In this document: positions 9,153 to 17,306 of the stretch, in pieces
How positions within the stretch are numbered: position 1 is the first letter of the stretch
Layout: each line of letters begins with the position of its first letter
Assembly: GCA_004151065.3 (NCBI GenBank)
Contig: NWUY0300036461.1
Span: 34,852-52,157 of the forward strand
DNA: 17,306 bases
Origin: Larix sibirica
Taxonomy: Eukaryota > Streptophyta > Pinopsida > Pinales > Pinaceae
Direction of reading: 5' to 3'
Position numbers and translations under genes: made by a program
The notes under the pieces: generated by a model
Told to the model about the DNA's origin: nothing
Databases searched by the model: none
Seen by the model: the letters and a program-made list of their open reading frames with translations, nothing else

Positions 9153-9590
9153 CCAATATATTTGTAAGGGCAAATAATGTCACATGGGAATAAAAATGGA
9201 AGTACCATCACTTGAGTTCACTTCGACAAAATTTAGTTTGCACAAGTTGATTTTTCCACATCCGACAACATGATTAAAAGATATCACGTTTTCACATGCT
9301 CCATCGGCCATCACGATTGGGTAAGTTAACTCGGGTATAGATCACTTTAACGTTTCATTATTTCTTAATTCAATGCAGTACAAGTGGTGGTTGACACCTC
9401 AGTGGTGATTGGAAGAGGATGCCCAAAGAAATTAAGTTGGTGGGTGTATTATTCCCGAAATCTAATCTTGTTAGACTACGTAGGCCATTCAGCTTGGGCA
9501 ATTAACCTTTCACACACCATATATATTAACCCCAAAAGATGAAAGTTACCTAATTTAGATTAAAAAGCTTCGCCACCTTTTTGTTCCTAC
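9153..9590. other. Spacer between minisatellite and extra region
   Basis: I see no convincing open frame, motif or repeat here. It is AT-rich element-internal DNA with stops in all frames and may include the start of the downstream extra region. Confidence 0.4.
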
Positions 9591-10362
9591 AGAAGAGCTA
9601 AAAATGATACCTCTAATAAAGATTTGATATAGTATCCTAAGCTAAGCAATAATCCAGTAGACAATGAAGATGGGGGGCTATGCAGTACACCATGAATTGG
9701 AAGATACAAAATAGCTTTGGTTAAAAGGGACGTGTACCAACAGTTCCAAAATGTCGACGAGGCCACATACTTTGAGAAACTACATGGGTTCAATGAGGAA
9801 TTAACATTGCAGTTTTCCCAGAACCTAGAAAAGGAGAAATTCATATTCAAAATGTTGGAGGTCCTAGTTACAGATGAGAGCATAACAAGAGCAATGATCC
9901 TACCTCTATAAGGAGAATGGTGGTTCAGCAAGAGGATATCATTGGTATAGGAAGAGAAATAATTATGCAGGGATGGAGAAGTGTTGCGAAGGTAGGGGAA
10001 AGGTTACGCCCGAAGTTCATTGCCCTTCATTTGGAAAGAGGTTTCCCTATACATCCAAAAATACTTCACTTGCGAGGGTAGATACCAGGTAATTTTCACT
10101 TACCATCTCATATTGCTTACACATATCATGCATGGAAAACATTTAAATTTCCTGTATCACCTTTTGGGATCATTACAATTAATGGCGAGGGCCTCAAGAG
10201 GTGCCAAACACCCTCTAGCGACATTGATGCACCATGGGCTAGTGAAGCTTCTTATTTTAGACGCCCTTGAATATACTCAGTCATCCTGGGCCCAATTCTT
10301 AGGCCTACAGGAACAAGATGAAGGGGAACAACAAGTTGAGGAAATATAGGTTCAACCACGGT

Positions 10363-10480
10363 TGGATGAATAAATGAGACAAGTAGAACAACCAGAGGCT
10401 GAGCCATGGGTGGATGAAGAAATGAGATAGGTAGAACAATAAGAGGCTGAGGCATGAGTTGATGAAGAAATGAGGCAGAA
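10363..10480 (+). repeat. In-frame 48-bp tandem repeat (about 2.5 copies)
   Basis: Copies start at 10363, 10411 and 10459 (partial). Each begins TGGATGAA(G/T)AAATGAG and, in the frame of the extra region, encodes a 16-residue acidic unit of the type DEEMRQVEQPEAEPW. The second copy carries TAG and TAA where the first has Gln codons. Confidence 0.8.
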
Positions 10481-11812
10481 ATAATAGCCATAGGGAAATG
10501 AAACAGGAACTCCAAATGATATGGAGGGAGTTCACCAAGATAATGATCTTGAAGAGGTGAATGAGCAGAATGGGGATAATGCTGTGTTGACTCTTTCAAA
10601 GAGTGGTGGGGAGATCGTCAAAAAATACCCTCCTCAAGAGAATTGGCATCCATGAATTATTGAAATGAACAACTAATAATGCCTCCCACACCACAAAGAA
10701 GGAAGAAGCGTACAACAAAATTTGTGGCATTTTTTCCTAGACGCAGGACTAGGCCGATGGGCCTATAATCACCCACATTGGAACCGCTTGTCATCACCCC
10801 TAGAAATATTGTACAAGAATCGACCAAAGGATAGGGAAGAATGGAATAAATACCTGATGAAATGAGGGTTAATGAGGAGAAGGAACCCGCAGTTACACCC
10901 CCATAACCTGTCAATGAAAATACTGCGCATGTCCCACAAGAAAAAGGCGTGGATTTAAGGGGGGAAGACATGGGGGATTCTATGCAGAAAATGGAGGAAG
11001 TAACAAATGAAGTAAGAACCATGTATTTCCCACAAGAACCACACATTGGCATTAAAATTAAAATGGAACCAGTTCAACTTGACAAAGAAACCCTTTTCTT
11101 CCCTCCGGAATCTGTTATGGAAGATGTAAATCCAACTCCACAAAAACCTGGTAAGAAAATGGTGGAAGATGGTGCTGCATGTTTGAATGTTGAAGTAAAA
11201 AAATAATAATAAGGGGACACACAGAATCATAATGTGGCTGAATTTGACCCAGCTAGGGTAAAAAGTGAAAAAGGGGAGCCCAGTGAAAAATGTAAAAAAA
11301 AGAAACCCCCATCTTTAGTTAAGTAGGTTGGAAGATTGACTGGGACAAACCAGAAATTAAGGAAACAAAATAATTAATTAACTCATTCCCCATGATTGGA
11401 ATCCCTTGCTCGTGTAGCTCGAATTGTTGAGAAGGAACCTATTCCGTAGGAAGAGAAAAAGAAGGATGATAGAGAGAATACAAAACAACCCTCGTTGTGG
11501 GAATAAAACCTGAATGAATCAAGGTACAAGAAAGGAAGGAGGGAGAAGTGTACAATTTCAAACCAGAATAATTTACCTTCCCCTCGGTTACTGCATGATG
11601 AAAGGGACAAGTGAAAAGCAGTAGCAAATTCATTTTAGGAAGGTGTGGTGTCCTTGGTAGAACATAGACAGACTAATCAGGCCCTGGAAAGGAGAAGATG
11701 GGAAGAAATTTCCCTTTATATGGAAAAATAAAGAACCCGGGAATCAGATAAAAGGAAGATAAGGGTGACTTAGGAAATGATTAAGAAACAATAAGAGGAG
11801 AAGAATGCTATA

Positions 11813-11974
11813 CAGACACTGGGTTATGATTTGTTTGCTTGCAGAGCACCATCTCTTGTGTATGCTTTGTTTTTAAAGGAACGGTTCCTTATTCAGACAC
11901 TGGGTTATGATTTGTTTGCTTGCAGAGCACCATCTCCTGTGTATGCTTTGTTTTTAAAGGAATGGTTCCTTATT
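11813..11974 (+). repeat. In-frame 81-bp tandem duplication
   Basis: Bases 11813-11893 and 11894-11974 are near-identical, differing at about two or three positions. The 27-codon unit encodes QTLGYDLFACRAP followed by VYALFLKE(R/W)FLI. The duplication preserves the reading frame of the extra region. The copies are far more alike than the two LTRs, so the duplication is probably younger than the insertion. Confidence 0.9.
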
Positions 11975-12778
11975 TTTCAGTTGAATACCATTGTTAAGGG
12001 TGAAATTCCTCTAATTACTGATGTTAAGGGTTTTTGGTGGGTGTTCTCTCAGGTCAATGTCCTTACCTAGCATTCTTTCTGCGAATTTTATTTGCATATT
12101 CTCATTTTTTCCCAAGAGCGTGACTTCAATCCAATACCCTTCATTGGGGATTTACAATTAAGAGATTTTGTGTCTTATATGCCGAATCAAATTAGATGGA
12201 GAATGGAATAAGACACATTGGAATCCAACCAGGCAACATGTGATCTAATTATAAAGGGCAGATCCTGCCAATGCATAAAAATTTAAACTAGCCCAGGCTC
12301 CATTTTACAGATCTCTTAAAGTAGCCATAAGGGTTGTTTCTATTCAGTCACAAGTTCTACCCCATTGTGTGTAGTGTATTAATGTAATTTCCTCTGATGC
12401 CTTGGGGAGTAGTAAAAAGAGGTGGCAGCTATCCTCTATAGCAATCAGGGATAGGGATCCTTTTGGTTTCCCCAATTTCAATAGGGCTATGGGAAGATTA
12501 AATAGATATATACAGTGCATCCAACAAAGAGGACCAAGGTAGATTGGTTTGAGGTTTCACTTCCTCTTATTTGGTTTCCAGTTGAGAAATATAGGCCTAT
12601 GTATGATTTGGCTGCACCAGAACAGTTGTGGGGAAGTGAAGTGATGATTTTAGCAAGGTTCAAGGCTTCTACAGAAGATACACATTAAACATACCAACTT
12701 AGCTCTCTACATGAATCCTTTGTTGAGGTTAACCTGGATATCAGATGGGATGCATGAGGGAATGTATTAGGATAAGTT

Positions 12779-12787
12779 GGGGGGAGA
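12779..12787 (+). other. Polypurine tract
   Basis: GGGGGGAGA, preceded by TT, directly abuts the first base of the 3' LTR. This is where plus-strand DNA synthesis is primed in LTR retrotransposons. Confidence 0.9.
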
Positions 12788-14331
12788 TGTTGGGCCCATG
12801 AATTATCACCTTTTTTACCCTTTTTTGGACTCCTTCGAGTTCATTCTTACCTCTATTTGATACTATCTTGCCCTAATTTCAGTCCTAGACCCAAGGTACA
12901 ACCCCTCTAATTATTTGCATTGTTTTGAGTTATAATGTAATGATTTAAAGTGGTTTATGTTCTTAAGTTGGATTATTAATCAGATGATTCAAGATCTTGT
13001 GTGAATAGGGTAGGAGCAGACTGATTGTGCATTGAACATTTGATGTTGTTACTTCCTCGTGAACCAAAGTATAAACTATTTTAATAGGGGTGTTGTTACC
13101 TATGATGCTGCTACTTCTTCTCATACAACATTGTCATCATGTTGACACTTGAGAATTTGGTATTTGACTGATGCTCAAGTGCGAGTAATACAAATGCCAG
13201 GATGACAACACGTGGTTACTCGAGGATCTAGAAGTTCCAACATTTACAAAATACCATGTATATTTTTATAAATTGGTTGTAACAACAAATTAGCAAGTAA
13301 CAGATAAATGTTATAAATTGAATGAACAACCTTGAGAATATCATATTCTCAAGGTCTTCAATTATTCGCATTCAAGGATGTTGTTCCTTGCATGACAATA
13401 AAAATATGTATTATGGGGTTCATGGGGGGTATGTAGAACAAAGGATTGAGACTTGGGGAGAAAGAAGGATCACAAGAAGAATAGTGTTGCAATTTGTAAT
13501 TGGACCCTTTCTATTATAATATGAACGCTCTTTTGATTCTCTAAGTCTTTAAGTTTGTGTAGTAGCCCTGGTGAGAGAAGGAAGGGCCCACTTCCCTGAC
13601 CAAGAGTTGCCTGATTCATTAATTGTTTTCTAGAATAGTTAATTGGTGAGTGTGTGTGTTTATTGATCTTTTCACTACTGCATTGATTGATTTTATAATT
13701 GGTACTTCAAGTTTTCTTGGTGAAGACGATTGATTAATAATAAATGTGTGATGTTTATCCTCTGTTATTTTTTTAACTCTGATTGCAAAAAAGATTAATT
13801 ATTTTTTCTTAAGTTAGATGGAATTCTTGATTTTATAGACGCATTTTTCTTTAAATATTGGATGAATGATTGAGTTAGTTGTTATCCTTTCAATGATCTT
13901 GTTGTTATGAGATTTTGGTAATTAAGCACTAGTTTTCTGCAGTTTGTAATTTAATTCTTGTAGACGAATTTTCTTGAGGAATGGAGTGTTAGCAATTGAG
14001 TATTATAGTAGAGGTTTTCTTGGTTCAAGTTGTGTGGATAACTGTCGAATGCTTTTAATATCTCAAAGTGGTTTCAATGCTAAGGATTTTTAGAACATTG
14101 TTGAGTGGTAGTTCTTGAGTTCCTGTTTTATGAATGAGCATTTCTGGATTAATTAGATTGATGCCACTTTATCCCCTTAGTTGCATTGCATCTGGTTTTC
14201 CTTACAGCATTAGAGAAAAATTGCATATGCATATATTTTGCATGTATCCTTGAAATTTAACGTTCTTGGATTGATAATTAATGTGTGTGTGCTAGTTTGG
14301 TTATTTCAATAGACCAGTATTAGTCCCAACA
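12788..14331 (+). repeat. 3' long terminal repeat
   Basis: The 1544-base repeat begins TGTTGGGCCC and ends CCCAACA. It is collinear with the 5' LTR and slightly shorter because of small deletions, for example about 9-10 bases near its start. It carries the conserved TATAAA (13267), AATAAA (13397) and a perfect 13-bp-arm palindrome (13329). A 65-codon open frame at 13322-13519 is a chance frame and has no intact counterpart in the 5' LTR. Confidence 0.93.
13329..13355. repeat. Perfect palindrome in the 3' LTR
   Basis: ACCTTGAGAATAT and ATATTCTCAAGGT form perfect 13-base arms around a single C. The 5' LTR copy at 1243-1269 has decayed in the centre. Confidence 0.85.
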
Positions 14332-14336
14332 CAAAT
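14332..14336. repeat. Target-site duplication, right copy (CAAAT)
   Basis: Identical to 691-695 and directly adjacent to the CA terminus of the 3' LTR. Confidence 0.93.
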
Positions 14337-14351
14337 CACCCACACTTACAT
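14332..14351 (-). pseudogene. Upstream part of the exon split by the element
   Basis: Minus-strand bases after the acceptor TTTTTAG (14352-14358) read, with the G of the previous exon, DVSVGDL. They run straight into the open frame at 690-573 once the element and one CAAAT are removed. The TSD lies inside the coding frame. Confidence 0.45.
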
Positions 14352-14444
14352 CTAAAAACATGAATTAAAAGATGCATGGTATAAAGAAACCGAGAATTGA
14401 AACACATAATGAATCATAACATTTATAAAGATAGATATAAATAC
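14352..14444 (-). other. Candidate 93-bp intron of the minus-strand gene remnant
   Basis: The donor AATGAAG^GTATTT and the T-rich acceptor CATGTTTTTAG are both canonical. The split codon G^AT completes an Asp codon, keeping frame between the exon ending DNPNEG and the next exon. The interval is very AT-rich. Confidence 0.45.
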
Positions 14445-15000
14445 CTTCATTTGGATTATCCAACAATGACTAAAAGAATTGGTTCATGTACAATTCTTGT
14501 TCAAATGTCTCTATAATAGAAACAATGCAAAGATCTAGAATTTGATTAAAGCATGAACAAATCTAGTGCCAACATAGAAATAAATGACTGTGCCTTGACA
14601 CAAAGTCAATTTTCTCACTAAATGATCCCAAAAATCTATCTCCCTTTCTTTTGGAAATACATGTGTTCTCGATTGGAATCCCATATCTTTGAAAGGTGGG
14701 AAATCGATGAGCGACAATTTTTCATCGATCCACTCCATTTTCAAGAAAATAGTTGGTAGGTTATGCCCCTCTAAGCCAATTCTGCAACACTATATAAGAG
14801 ATAAATTTGTATAGCAGTCGCTATCAAATTATCTAAAGATGCCAATAACACTGTATTCTTTCACATGCTTTCTTATTTTCATTGTGAATTGAGAAAGGCT
14901 TTCCAAATAAAATATGAAGTATTTAGATTGCCTATGAAAACACAAGTAAAAGGTTATGCATTTGATGCCAATAAAAACAAAAACTCAAGAACATATGTTT
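14445..15000 (-). pseudogene. 3' coding part of the minus-strand gene remnant
   Basis: Two decayed coding pieces lie here. Codons around 14795-14535 give a run including LPTIFLKMEWIDEKLSLIDF, then PPFKDMGF, then WDHLVRKLTLCQGTVIYFYV and GTRFVHALIKF before TAG at 14537-14535. After a frame change, 14520-14445 gives SIIETFEQELYMNQFF, a TAG, then SLLDNPNEG up to a splice donor. The block LIDFPPF followed about 30 residues later by QGTVIYFY faintly recalls the DPP[FYW] and downstream strand of adenine-N6 methyltransferases, but the motif is not exact and I do not assign it. Bases 14800-15000 hold no open frame and may be intron or decayed exon. Confidence 0.35.
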
Positions 15001-15785
15001 TTTTCTAGCCATGTAAACAGTTACACGTGTCAAATACAACTAGCTCACAACATAGTGCATTTTGAAAGTAACTAATCCCCATTAGTGTCTTCCGCAATGT
15101 AGATGGAAACCAAGATTTATAGCTAAATATTGTAGTATCTCTCACAGAATCCATAGTGATGCTGATATATTTTTGCTTGATATATATTTTCAAAATGGAA
15201 AAAAATTTTTGGAAACCAAAACTCATCCTCCTTTGTTACTCATTTTTGTTTCTTCATAGGAGACTTGACTTGATTTTCATCACATTTAATACTGCAAAGC
15301 TATCAAAAATTATTTGGTGAAATTTTATAAACCTCAATCACATTCTTTTCAAACACATCATTTGATGAATAAAAACCATAGTCCTCAACACTCAAATATT
15401 CAACAATCACATTTCTGGATGTTCTTTCATCCTTGACTCTCTTGCAATACTACAGAAGAGTCTTTGCATCAACATTACGGTCTATTGTGGTACTCAACCA
15501 AACTTATCCCTAAATCATTGTATCCACAGTGATTCCCAATTTCATCTCATTCATATCATGCAGATGCCTAAAAAAATTAGACCCATATTGTTTTGTTTTA
15601 TTTTGCACAAAATCATGATGATGGATGCTTTTGGGGGAGCATGCCAATGTGCCATTTTTATATAGCTCAAATAATGCACACCATTTTATCCAAATCTAAT
15701 ATGAAATCTAGAGAAGAGCCATCTTGTATTTAATACTTTCCTTGTTAGAAACATCGAATATATCTACACATTCATTTTGAAAATT
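15001..15785 (-). pseudogene. Central coding part of the minus-strand gene remnant
   Basis: One minus-strand frame starting at 15785, immediately after a candidate acceptor (TTGGATTGTAG), runs with protein-like composition for most of this stretch: NECVDIFDVSNKESIKYK, WCALFELYKNGTLACSPKS, NFFRHLHDMNEMKLGITVDT, WLSTTIDRNVDAKTLL, ERTSRNVIVEYLSVEDYGFY, and later DEFWFPKIFFHFENIYQAKI. It has about eight stops before 15100, most of them TAG that could derive from CAG. Near 15080 coding potential passes to the neighbouring frame (LMGISYFQNALCCELVVFDT, ending at 15005). I recognise no family. A 73-codon open frame on the same strand (15226-15005) is mostly a shadow except for its C-terminal half. 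Confidence 0.45.
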
Positions 15786-15864
15786 CTACAATCCAATAAA
15801 ATATTAAATTTAGATGGAATGTTTGTAGTGGTGTAACAATGTTTGAAAGAAAAAATATATTTAC
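15786..15864 (-). other. Candidate 79-bp intron of the minus-strand gene remnant
   Basis: The donor is GGTAG^GTAAAT and the acceptor TTGGATTGTAG. The upstream frame ends at the TAA formed by the donor itself, a typical exon-boundary signature. The phase across the junction is off by one from the downstream open frame, so either an indel has occurred near the AATTTT after the acceptor or the boundary is slightly different. Confidence 0.4.
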
Positions 15865-16373
15865 CTACCACTCCAACGATGGAATTCACCTTTTCCAGGG
15901 AAGTTAAGCCTACTACCATAGATCCATTTTTTTGTGGCCTTGATGACTCGATCAATAAATGGTGTGTCATAAAGTTCTTTAATAGAAATATTTTGCTGCT
16001 TACACAAACTTGTAATGAATTTATATGGAACATCCTTTTGCAGAAGACAAGCTTTATGAAATTGATATCTTCGATGAACATATTTGTATTTCTCATTTTC
16101 AATTACCTTATGCTGCAAAGATATAGTGTGTTGGCCATCCAAGATATAGAAATGCACTATATCCAATTCAATTTCATTTTCTCTAAGTAGAGTAATAGGT
16201 TCATTCATCTCCTGGTTGAAAGCTATTAAAATTTTCTCTCGAAGAGTCGTGATGAAATTTTTGACAAGTGAAAGAACCATCATGTCCACAACATCTTCAT
16301 TCATTCTCTGAAATTGCAAGTTGGGAGGTGCAATAACACATCTCTTGACATCAATAGAAGAAAACAAATTCAT
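15865..16373 (-). pseudogene. DGQH-motif coding exon of the minus-strand gene remnant
   Basis: This is the longest intact stretch in the window, about 170 codons from the ATG at 16373 (probably an internal Met, since coding continues upstream in another frame) to a splice donor. It starts with VKRCVIAPPNLQFQRMNEDV, followed by VDMMVLSLVKNF, then an FYILDGQHTISLQHKVIE block around residues 78-95, then a C-terminal helical part (VPYKFITSLCKQQNISIKEL). A hydrophobic strand followed by DGQH, with an upstream I-x-P-x-x-x-Q-F-Q-R-M segment, resembles the ParB/DGQHR-type fold, in which D-G-x-H-R contacts nucleotide. The Arg after His is Thr here. That assignment is by resemblance only. No stop interrupts this exon. 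Confidence 0.5.
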
Positions 16374-17022
16374 TAAAAAGGAAATACGGTATATGTTGTT
16401 GTTGGTTGTTTTCTATCCTCTCAAAACTTTTGTTAGATTTCTCCATAATAACCTTTGAAGGGATTAATTTCAAAGGCTTGAATGATGGTTTAGTGACATC
16501 CTTTTCTAGGTCATATATGCTAGAACTTCTAAGGTAGTAGATATTATTTTCATCATAAACATTTATCATGTTTTTTAAATTCAAGTAATGAAGAACCGAA
16601 GATGTCTTTTTCTTAGTAAATATTCTTTTAAGTACTGATAGAATTCCATTTTTCAAGTGTGTGGTCATATTTGATCCAGCCCAATTAGTTGGATCATATG
16701 ATTTCCATATCCAACCATGTTTTGTGCAAGACACTTCATCATTGTTGTCAATTGTTTTCATCAACTTAGGGAAAAAATTAGAAACTAGAAGATCCATTTA
16801 TAATAAAGAGCAGTCTTTTCCTTCAATAACCTCTACTTGGACACACAACATGTCTTCTTGAAAGACATCTATAGACATGACGATGCCAATATTTATTTGT
16901 TGTTCTTCAACAAATACATAGAGGTACAAATCTGGATATAGATAATTAGGTTCTTCCATCTCCACAAACCAATCAGTATTACTAAACCCTATGTTATGCT
17001 TAGGATGTATTTCAAGAAACAT
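16374..17022 (-). pseudogene. 5' coding part of the minus-strand gene remnant
   Basis: Two consecutive minus-strand open stretches lie in the same frame, separated by a single TAA at 16800-16798. The first, 17022-16798, begins with an ATG (MFLEIHPKHNIGFSNTDWFV) preceded by an in-frame TAA, so 17022 is a plausible start. The second, 16797-16351, includes HGWIWKSYDPTNWAGSNMTT and YYLRSSSIYDLEKDV. A frame change near 16380-16400 leads into the DGQH exon. The TAA could derive from CAA. No domain is recognised. Composition is hydrophilic, with no signal peptide or membrane segment. Confidence 0.45.
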
Positions 17023-17306
17023 AATTTATTTGAACTAGTTGAGAGTTACTAAAATGGCCATTGCGACCTATTGAAAAAAATATCCACCACATTATGAAAT
17101 ATTTGAAGGAAAAACAGTTATATCTTCACAATTACATGACAACATATTAGTTAAAAAACACATAACAAATCGTCACTTTTTTGTGAGATATAGAAACCTA
17201 TTATTAGTTCCCATTGGGTAGACACTAAAATAAAATAAAAATGATAGAGCTTTTGTTTGAAACCAAGTCCAAGATATAGCATAAAAATAGAAGAAATAGA
17301 CCAAAA
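17023..17306. other. AT-rich flank with no recognised feature
   Basis: No open frame, repeat or motif can be supported. On the minus strand a T-rich tract ending CAATAG near 17068-17080 could be a splice acceptor for the downstream gene remnant, which is speculative. Confidence 0.3.

Larger units (their letters stand above)
9591..12688 (+). pseudogene. Degenerate extra open region after pol (position of Athila env-like gene)
   Basis: A decayed coding region of about 1,000 codons lies between integrase and the polypurine tract. Part one (about 9700-10480) follows the frame of 9717 through YFEKLHGFNEELTLQFSQN, then FIWKEVSLYIQKYF, then a hydrophobic segment (FTYHLILLTHIM), LNFLYHLLGSLQLMARASRG and HHGLVKLLILDAL. 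It ends in an acidic 16-residue repeat. Part two (10679-12211) runs in another frame: a basic RRKKRTTK start, a long charged probably coiled stretch (about 11420-11800, including ERRRWEEISLYMEKQ-like sequence), an 81-bp duplication, then hydrophobic segments with a stop at 12068. A last open piece in the same frame (12542-12688; FEVSLPLIWFPVEKYRP) ends 90 bases before the polypurine tract. Athila elements carry an env-like gene here, but I see no clear signal peptide or fusion motif. Part one could instead belong to a plant transposon-associated domain. Function unassigned. Confidence 0.55.
696..14331 (+). mobile_element. Full-length but degenerate Ty3/gypsy LTR retrotransposon, Athila-like
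   Basis: All structural parts are present in order: two LTRs of about 1.55 kb starting TG and ending CA, a flanking CAAAT duplication, a tRNA-Asp-type primer binding site 3 bases after the 5' LTR, gag, protease, reverse transcriptase, RNase H, integrase, a long extra open region after integrase, and a GGGGGGAGA polypurine tract abutting the 3' LTR. Integrase lies after RNase H, which is the Ty3/gypsy order. tRNA-Asp priming plus a long region between integrase and the 3' LTR points to the Athila lineage; the lineage is inferred, not searched. All genes carry stops and frameshifts, so the copy is non-autonomous. It lies antisense to the gene remnant it interrupts. Confidence 0.93.

Noticed and set aside
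10252-11052. Minus-strand open frames opposite the extra region
   Set aside because: They are shadows of the acidic, Gln/Glu-rich plus-strand frame, whose reverse complement is naturally low in stops.
9591-12688. Calling the extra region a retroviral-type envelope gene
   Set aside because: Position fits Athila env-like genes, but no signal peptide, fusion peptide or clear C-terminal anchor could be seen.
13322-13519. 65-codon open frame in the 3' LTR
   Set aside because: The 5' LTR counterpart is broken, and it overlaps the LTR palindrome and polyadenylation candidate.
14535-14744. DNA methyltransferase assignment
   Set aside because: LIDFPPF and QGTVIYFY only faintly resemble motif IV and its downstream strand. 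The DPP motif is not exact and no cofactor motif was found.
15764-16190. Open frames of about 112 codons on the minus strand and 115 on the plus strand overlapping the DGQH exon
   Set aside because: They lie across the 170-codon minus-strand exon and its candidate intron. The DGQH frame has the more protein-like composition and ends at a splice donor.
1-17306. tRNA, rRNA or other structured RNA genes
   Set aside because: None seen. The only tRNA-related sequence is the 18-base primer binding site.

Overview
This window looks like nuclear DNA from a seed plant with a large, repeat-rich genome. It is AT-rich, has plant-type GT-AG introns, and carries a degenerate Ty3/gypsy retrotransposon primed by plant tRNA-Asp. 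I cannot fix the species. A gymnosperm is possible but not shown. One ambiguous base (N at 203) suggests an assembled genomic contig.

Layout: (1) 1-690 is host DNA holding the downstream end of a minus-strand gene remnant. (2) 696-14331 is one LTR retrotransposon of about 13.6 kb on the plus strand, bounded by the 5-bp target-site duplication CAAAT (691-695 and 14332-14336). Its order is 5' LTR (696-2247), tRNA-Asp primer binding site (2251-2268), gag, protease, reverse transcriptase, RNase H, integrase (to 8395), a repeat-rich spacer (8396-9590), a long extra open region after pol (about 9591-12688), polypurine tract (12779-12787) and 3' LTR (12788-14331). Priming by tRNA-Asp, the size, the G-rich tract and the extra region after integrase fit the Athila lineage of Ty3/gypsy. 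(3) 14337-17022 is the rest of the minus-strand gene remnant. (4) 17023-17306 is AT-rich with nothing recognised.

The element is dead. Every coding domain has in-frame stops and frameshifts, and several catalytic or zinc-binding residues are changed. Most stops whose original codon can be guessed are C-to-T or G-to-A transitions, as expected from decay of methylated cytosines. The two LTRs differ at roughly one base in eleven over the stretch I compared by hand, so the insertion is old.

Three things deserve attention. First, removing the element and one TSD copy joins two halves of a minus-strand reading frame, so the element seems to have landed inside an exon of an intron-containing gene. 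Second, that gene is one I do not recognise; it carries a DGQH motif resembling ParB-like or DGQHR-type proteins. Third, between pol and the extra region lies a clean 18-bp minisatellite arranged as a four-unit, 72-bp higher-order repeat. Its GTTGTTACTT core recurs in the LTRs and in nearby inverted repeats.
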